This document shows positions 59,894-64,000 of a stretch of 64,000 nt of DNA, in pieces. The stretch's first letter is position 1; each line of letters starts with the position of its first letter. Source of the DNA: Bacteroides sp. (GTDB lineage Bacteria; Bacteroidota; Bacteroidia; Bacteroidales; Muribaculaceae); the NCBI GenBank assembly GCA_023666835.1, contig JAMPBJ010000003.1, forward strand, positions 83,613-147,612, written 5' to 3'. A model generated the notes under the pieces. The model saw only the letters and a list, made by a program, of their open reading frames with translations. It ran no database searches and was not told the origin of the DNA. The position numbers and the translations under genes were made by a program.

Positions 59894-60325
59894 ATGAATA
59901 TGAACGAAGCAACATCTTTCCCCTCCGAAGGCTCCCGTCAGTATGAGAGCCTTACGCAAATGCTGCGTCAGGTTATGGCTGACCAATCCGAAATCAAGAG
60001 TCAGCTGCGCAATCTTACTACCATGCGCGACGCTTTGGCCGGCAGCATACAGATGGACTCGCTGACATTCGAGATTGTTCTCGATGTCTCTGACTCCACG
60101 CTCTACCGATGGCGCACGGCTACGCCGCCGAACCATCTCCCCCATTACAAGAACGAGAACGGCTCTATCTACTACAACTTTGACGAAGTGCTGAAAGCCC
60201 TTCGCAAAGGTCAGCTCAACGCCCGAGGCTTCAACCGCCTCAAGGCCATTGAGAACATGGTCAAGTATCGCGACGATATTCTCAAATACAAAGACGGAAG
60301 TTCCTGGCTTTGCAATCCTCGCTGA
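59894..60325 (+). CDS. MerR/excisionase-like helix-turn-helix protein
   Basis: 143 residues. An N-terminal helix-rich region (about 10-45) with coiled-coil character precedes a helix-turn-helix segment DVSDSTLYRWRTATPPNHLP leading to YYNFDEVLKALRKGQLN, the pattern of small excisionase/MerR-like DNA-binding proteins found in conjugative transposons. It is followed 2 nt later by the replication-initiator-like gene, so it may regulate excision or replication of the element. Confidence 0.7.
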   Translation: MNMNEATSFPSEGSRQYESLTQMLRQVMADQSEIKSQLRNLTTMRDALAGSIQMDSLTFEIVLDVSDSTLYRWRTATPPNHLPHYKNENGSIYYNFDEVLKALRKGQLNARGFNRLKAIENMVKYRDDILKYKDGSSWLCNPR

Positions 60326-60327
60326 TA

Positions 60328-61125
60328 ATGGTGGAATCCACTCCCAAAGGTTGGATTAAACTCCAACGTGACTTAATCCGGCAAGAGGTTTTCAGGGATA
60401 GCGACACCCTCAGAGTGTTTCTGTATCTCGTCTGCCGTGCCGTTACTAACACGATTGTTTTCAACGGCATCACTATTGAGCGCGGACAATTCGCCGCCAC
60501 TTATGCCCAATTGGCCAATGCGCTGAATATCAACGAGAGAAGAATAAGGCGAATTATCGTGGCACTCAAAACGGCGGACTATGTGGCGCACAAAAAGGCA
60601 TACGGAAACACCCATGGTTTTGTTGTGATAACCATTTGTAAATACGACAATTATCTCCCTGCTACAAGAAGCCAAAATTCGGCTTCGGGGCGCACAAAAT
60701 GGCGCACAAATGGTCACACAAACGGTCAGAACCCCTCTGTCGACACATTATATATTGATAGAGAATTATCTACTGACGTAGATAATAATAGAGTGGTAGA
60801 AGTAAATTCAACACCATCGTCAGATTTTGAAAAAGTTTTGATTGAAAAATTAATTGACGATGATGTCTGGAAAGGAAAAATCGCCGGCACTTTCGGACTT
60901 GATGAAACAAATCTCATCAAGCGGCTCGACGAATTTTTCATCAGCAACGAGTGCCGCGGAAAATTCCACAAAGACCTCTCCGACCTGAAAAGCCATTTTG
61001 TCAATTGGCTCAAAATAATACTGAATCCAAAATCTACAAAAACAAACAACAATGAAAGTAAACATGCAGCTCGTCGGTCAAGTGATGTCCCGCCTGTCTC
61101 CGACGAAGACGACTCCACGTTTTAG
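60328..61125 (+). CDS. Replication-initiator-like protein (phage-type, DnaD-like)
   Basis: 265 residues from the ATG at 60328 (MVESTPKGWIKLQRDLIRQE). The N-terminal ~110 residues form a winged-helix pattern seen in phage replisome-organiser and DnaD-like proteins: VFLYLVCRAVTNTIVFNG, GQFAATYAQLANALNINERR, RRIIVALKTADYVAHKKAYG. A charged linker and a C-terminal helical segment with FFISNECRGKFHKDLSDLKS follow. It overlaps the following ATPase gene by 74 nt, suggesting coupled expression of initiator and helicase loader. Function inferred from arrangement. Confidence 0.72.
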   Translation: MVESTPKGWIKLQRDLIRQEVFRDSDTLRVFLYLVCRAVTNTIVFNGITIERGQFAATYAQLANALNINERRIRRIIVALKTADYVAHKKAYGNTHGFVVITICKYDNYLPATRSQNSASGRTKWRTNGHTNGQNPSVDTLYIDRELSTDVDNNRVVEVNSTPSSDFEKVLIEKLIDDDVWKGKIAGTFGLDETNLIKRLDEFFISNECRGKFHKDLSDLKSHFVNWLKIILNPKSTKTNNNESKHAARRSSDVPPVSDEDDSTF

Positions 61126-61723
61126 GGTCTCGCTGCCACCGCAGCAAGTTCTTGACATCCTGACGGAGTTTTACATCTGCTCGGTTGACCGCCGCCATCT
61201 CGTGCCGTCAATCGACGAGAATACGCAGAAGAACCTTATTGCCGTGACCGAAGCTCTGACCGCCGAAAATCCGAAATTCGGAATTTGGCTCTATGGCTCG
61301 GTCGGAAATGGCAAGACCACGATGCTCTATGCCATTATGCGCCTGATTGAACTGCTCGGCAACAAGGGCTACTTCAAATACATGGGTCAATACTTCTATC
61401 CCCATGTGCGGTTCAAGACGGCAACGGAAGTGGTGGCCCTGCGCGAAGAAAGCAAGCGCGAGTTCAACGATTTCATTGACAATTCAATCGTTGCCATTGA
61501 CGATGTCGGCAACGAGCCAAAGGAAATCCTGGAATATGGCAACGTTATAACGCCAATGGTGGAGTTAATCTCGCAACGCTACAAAGTGCAAGCCTACACT
61601 TTGGTAACGTCAAATCTGTCGCCGGCGCAAATCAAGGACAAATACGATGAACGTATTTCCGACCGATGCCGTGAGATGTTCACCACCATCAAGTTCCTCA
61701 ATTCCACCTATCGTACCAAATAG
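61052..61723 (+). CDS. DnaC-like helicase-loader ATPase
   Basis: 223 residues. AAA+ ATPase with Walker A WLYGSVGNGKTTMLYAIM (about 77-94), Walker B VAIDDVGNEPKEI and a sensor region YTLVTSNLSPAQIKDKYDER followed by RCREMFTTIKFL. DnaC/IstB-like proteins load the replicative helicase; in integrative elements and phages they accompany an initiator. The 74-nt overlap with the preceding gene in another frame makes the start at 61052 plausible, but a start at 61064 is possible. Confidence 0.82.
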   Translation: MKVNMQLVGQVMSRLSPTKTTPRFRVSLPPQQVLDILTEFYICSVDRRHLVPSIDENTQKNLIAVTEALTAENPKFGIWLYGSVGNGKTTMLYAIMRLIELLGNKGYFKYMGQYFYPHVRFKTATEVVALREESKREFNDFIDNSIVAIDDVGNEPKEILEYGNVITPMVELISQRYKVQAYTLVTSNLSPAQIKDKYDERISDRCREMFTTIKFLNSTYRTK

Positions 61724-61767
61724 GTGATGGCGAAGCATCGGTCTTTTAGGGGGCTGTTGTGCGTGGG

Positions 61768-61775
61768 TAACTTTG
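61768..61775 (+). promoter_or_regulatory. -7 box TAACTTTG upstream of the 161-residue element gene
   Basis: Plus-strand TAACTTTG 17 nt upstream of the ATG at 61793. It lies inside the open frame that precedes that ATG, which supports the later start. Confidence 0.6.
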
Positions 61776-61792
61776 CTCAAAACAAGTTTGAG

Positions 61793-62278
61793 ATGAGCGA
61801 ATATTCCATACACATTGAACTTCCCGACTATCTGCGCCAATGGTTCGTACACGAATACGGTAATGGCTCGCAGCCGATAGCTATGCCGCGTCTAAGCACC
61901 GAGAACAAGATTCTCGAAATGTGCCTTATCCCTACGCCACATAACGCTATCCCCGATGTCGCCACCCCGACATCTGTTGCTATCGCCATTCCCGCCTTCC
62001 CCTACAAGAAGCCGAAGACTTACCATTACCTCCCGCGCAAGGCTAAGGAGGATATGGCCCACTGCATCCGCGAGCGGTTCATCATCGAGCTGTGGCGCGA
62101 CCTGCACAAGCACGGCCATATCGGAAAGCGGAAGGACAATCTCATCTATGACTGGATGCACCTTCACGGTATCGAGCATACCGAGAAAAACTGGAACGCC
62201 ATCGCCAAAATCTACCAACGGCAACACCGCCATAACGTCGCTGAAAAGCGAAAGAAGAAAAAAGTTCAAAAAAAGTAA
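61793..62278 (+). CDS. Element protein of unknown function, basic C-terminus
   Basis: 161 residues from the ATG at 61793 (MSEYSIHIELPDYLRQWF). N-terminal part with a hydrophobic HIELPDYLRQWFVHEYG region, then a Pro/Ala-rich linker, and a helical, positively charged C-terminus (IIELWRDLHKHGHIG, then NAIAKIYQRQHRHN and a Lys-rich end). The charged end suggests nucleic-acid binding. A -7 box 17 nt upstream sets this start. I do not recognise a family; small proteins of this kind follow initiator genes in Bacteroidales elements. Confidence 0.6.
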   Translation: MSEYSIHIELPDYLRQWFVHEYGNGSQPIAMPRLSTENKILEMCLIPTPHNAIPDVATPTSVAIAIPAFPYKKPKTYHYLPRKAKEDMAHCIRERFIIELWRDLHKHGHIGKRKDNLIYDWMHLHGIEHTEKNWNAIAKIYQRQHRHNVAEKRKKKKVQKK

Positions 62279-62322
62279 ATTTTTTTGGTCCACTTAGACC
62301 CCTTCAAAATGACCCACTTTTT

Positions 62323-62772
62323 ATGGAAAGAAAGACTCAGCGACTCCCCGGAGTGAAATTTATCGGTCTTGTCGATGCCGACAATCTGCAACGCAACAAT
62401 TATCTCTGCAAGATAACCGGCCAACGCACACCTGTGCTCACCTCCATCGAGCAGGTGTTCTTCTCCGATGAGCCGGACTGCCGTTGCAAGACCGAGTATC
62501 TGAATGGTGGCTATCAGGAAACCGCCACTCTGAAATTTCTCTCCACGACGCTGTTGCCGATGGTACCCGGCAAGAATTACGGCTTTGTCGTTACCGACAT
62601 CGAGGATAATTCTTATCTCATTGGCTCAGTCGAGCCTCCCCACGTCACTTTTGAGTGCGAGATGCGCTGTAGCGCCCCCGATGGTGACGGTGGCGGATTC
62701 TACTACGAAATCAAGCACTGTCAGTATCGCACACTGACTCCGTGCGTAATATCAACCGAACGTAAATTCTAA
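62323..62772 (+). CDS. Element protein of unknown function
   Basis: 149 residues. Starts MERKTQRLPGVKFIGLVDAD and is rich in beta-type patterns with many cysteines (IGSVEPPHVTFECEMRC, later GGFYYEIKHCQYRT). No family recognised, no signal peptide or membrane helix. It is between the preceding unknown gene and a small 61-residue gene and resembles small conserved hypothetical proteins of Bacteroidales integrative elements. Confidence 0.6.
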   Translation: MERKTQRLPGVKFIGLVDADNLQRNNYLCKITGQRTPVLTSIEQVFFSDEPDCRCKTEYLNGGYQETATLKFLSTTLLPMVPGKNYGFVVTDIEDNSYLIGSVEPPHVTFECEMRCSAPDGDGGGFYYEIKHCQYRTLTPCVISTERKF

Positions 62773-62784
62773 ATTTTCAAAATT

Positions 62785-62970
62785 ATGGACACAATTATTG
62801 ACTTCAGCGAGGAAACTCGCAACAACTCGATTGGCACAGCTGTTGCCGAAATCGTTAAAAACATTTTTGACTTATCCGGCAACAATGAAGTGAAATCACT
62901 CAACTTTGGCCTCTCATACAGAGGCAATGACATCCGCATCTATTTCGATAAGGACAAGGACGAAAAGTAA
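62785..62970 (+). CDS. 61-residue element protein of unknown function
   Basis: Starts 12 nt after the preceding stop codon. Composition is acidic (DFSEETRNNS, then YRGNDIRIYFDKDKDEK) with a central helix TAVAEIVKNIFDL. No family recognised. It is in the same small cluster and precedes a hairpin at 63030-63062. Confidence 0.5.
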   Translation: MDTIIDFSEETRNNSIGTAVAEIVKNIFDLSGNNEVKSLNFGLSYRGNDIRIYFDKDKDEK

Positions 62971-63029
62971 TTCCACCATCATATCTCAACTCCCAAATCC
63001 CTTATCAGATTTTGAAGTATTTAAAGGGT

Positions 63030-63062
63030 GAAACCGCTGGCGCGTGAGGCGTCGGCGGTTTC
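63030..63062 (+). terminator. Hairpin after the small element genes
   Basis: GAAACCGC (63030-63037) pairs with GCGGTTTC (63055-63062) with TATTT following. It separates the small-gene cluster from the repeat region. Confidence 0.6.
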
Positions 63063-63785
63063 TATTTGTTGACCGCCACCGGCGGGAGGTAGAAGCGGAT
63101 GGCGAGCCTTACCTTTCGGCAAGATACTCCCTTGGAGCGGAGGGAGGGGGGCAGTGAACTCGGAACACTGTTGTTCAATGCGCCTATCCGATAGTCGTAC
63201 TGTTTTCAGCGGTGGCCAGTCATTCGTAATCGACCGTCGGCAAGGGTGCCCATTTTTTCATAGCGGAAGTTGATGATGTGTCGGGTGAAGAACCCCATCG
63301 GCAGCAGTGGCCGCTACGCGGTTGTCGTGATTGTGGTGGAACTCTTTTCAGCGGAGACCGCATCAACACTGAGCCTGTCGCACGGCTCGGAGTATTCAGT
63401 TAGCGGAGGTCGGTCATCGTGAGTGATAAGCCCTCGATTTATAGCGGTAGCCGTGTGAGTCATTCATAGTCTGTGCCTTTTTAGCGGTAGGTCGGCTTCA
63501 TCTGAATGAATGGCAGCAGAAGAATTAAGTTATGGTGTCTCCGTCATCAAGCAAGAGGTCAAGCCAAAGACTACAGCCGTCATTGCACTTGCCTTATTTG
63601 TAAGCACCCACAAACATTTGGCTCACCTGCATCTTGCTTTTGTGCGATTGGCCATTCGGTCGTTGACCGCTCATCCGTCCGTGGTGGGTAAACCACTCTG
63701 CGTGAGTTAAAACCTCCGACTTTTCATCTCATCTTCGTTTCCATACCGGGCTATCACGTCAGGCCCATTGTCCGTTTTCCTGATG
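63063..63785. other. Gene-poor region with a degenerate AGCGG repeat array
   Basis: No convincing CDS. AGCGG preceded by T-rich sequence and followed by purine/GTC-containing stretches recurs at 63208, 63262, 63350, 63402, 63443 and 63483, with a related GCGG at 63317. On the minus strand the units read CCGCT followed by an A-rich run, and several begin with an ATGA trinucleotide context. Short open frames at 63506-63710 are not credible genes. Confidence 0.6.
63208..63487. repeat. Degenerate tandem AGCGG repeat array (six units)
   Basis: AGCGG cores at 63208, 63262, 63350, 63402, 63443 and 63483 have spacings of 54, 88, 52, 41 and 40 nt. The first interval of 88 contains a weaker GCGG at 63317. 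Units share TTTT before the core and GTC/ATTC-type tails after it. Confidence 0.6.
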
Positions 63786-63793
63786 CAAAGGTA
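63786..63793 (-). promoter_or_regulatory. -7 box TACCTTTG reading leftward across the repeat array
   Basis: Minus-strand TACCTTTG. A transcript from it would run through the AGCGG array, where each unit reads CCGCT plus A-rich tract. No ORF follows, so an untranslated RNA is possible. Confidence 0.45.
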
Positions 63794-64000
63794 GGACTGA
63801 CCGCTCGCCGCAAAACAAGCCTACGGATTTCTTCAACAAAAATTCAAAATCTCCACGCCCTCATACTTCGGGGTAGTATTTGGACGCTTGCGCTAATTTT
63901 TCTCTTGAAATTTTTGCTTCAACTCACTTTCTCAGTTCTCCCAATTTTGGCATCGTAAAACAAAAACAATGAACCTTATGTTAAACCCCTCAATTTCAAC
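63794..64000. other. Gene-free AT-rich right edge of the window
   Basis: AT-rich and without a supportable gene on either strand. It ends upstream of an ATG at about 63968-63970 (in-frame ATGAACCTTATG) that could start a gene beyond the window. Confidence 0.5.

Noticed and set aside
63208-63487. The AGCGG array as a CRISPR array
   Set aside because: Units share only about five to ten bases, spacings are irregular (40 to 88 nt), and no cas gene is near.
63506-63710. Two overlapping short ORFs as genes
   Set aside because: Composition shows no coding pattern, starts are only 4 nt apart in different frames, and they lie in a repeat-rich non-coding region.

Overview
The window is a chromosomal segment from a Bacteroidota species, most likely Bacteroidales and compatible with Muribaculaceae, although the family cannot be settled from the sequence alone. 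The evidence is the Bacteroidota promoter -7 box (TAnnTTTG) in front of many transcription units, Bacteroidota-restricted families (DUF4286, DUF5606, CBM9-like domain, GH125, a GT3-type glycogen synthase), and a purH / mreBCD / mrdA / rodA cluster typical of the phylum.

Layout. 1-13.4 kb is housekeeping: the tail of an RluA-type pseudouridine synthase, an acyltransferase, a tight metallophosphoesterase-aroE-comEC run, folK, an AmgK-like sugar kinase fused to a RapZ C-terminal domain followed by a MurU-like uridylyltransferase (peptidoglycan recycling), a ROK kinase, ruvC, a glycosyltransferase, tRNA-Glu, and a LysE exporter. 13.4-20.9 kb is the minus-strand rod-shape cluster (mreB, mreC, mreD, mrdA, rodA) with purH upstream. 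21.0-21.8 kb holds a flavodoxin and tRNA-Met. 21.9-25.6 kb is a decayed prophage: tail tube, tail assembly chaperone with an apparent -1 frameshift extension, a truncated tape measure protein, an amidase, a reverse-oriented small membrane ORF and a compact structured locus with tiny ORFs. 25.9-34.6 kb returns to core genes: prfC, rfbD, glycogen synthase and glucan phosphorylase, and pyrK-pyrD. A 349-bp element with perfect 34-bp inverted ends follows at 34.64-34.99 kb. 35-40 kb has a hemerythrin/LuxR pair, a DUF5606 protein, a nitroreductase, an outer-membrane barrel, and a zinc-type ABC substrate-binding protein and ATPase without their permease. 40.1-43.4 kb is a four-gene operon (nucleotidyltransferase, ATP-grasp, CDP-alcohol phosphotransferase, HAD phosphatase) that looks like a dedicated route to a phosphodiester-linked headgroup or lipid. 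43.5-57.1 kb includes a DUF6291-like orphan, a lipoprotein with prolyl oligopeptidase, initiator tRNA, acyl-CoA ligase, mtaB, a GT2-GH125 pair, an MFS transporter, an AI-2E family transporter and mltG.

From 57.3 kb to the end, an integrative element begins immediately 3' of tRNA-Ser(GCT): tyrosine recombinase, a helix-turn-helix protein, a replication-initiator-like protein, a DnaC-like ATPase and small unknown genes. Its last kilobase is apparently non-coding, with a degenerate AGCGG repeat array and a promoter-like box pointing leftward across it. The element's far end lies outside the window.

The most promising items for novelty are the 40-43 kb operon, the structured two-strand micro-ORF locus at 22.59-22.80 kb, the frameshifted tail chaperone, the inverted-repeat element with partial copies near 20.9 and 40.1 kb, and the repeat array at 63.2-63.5 kb.
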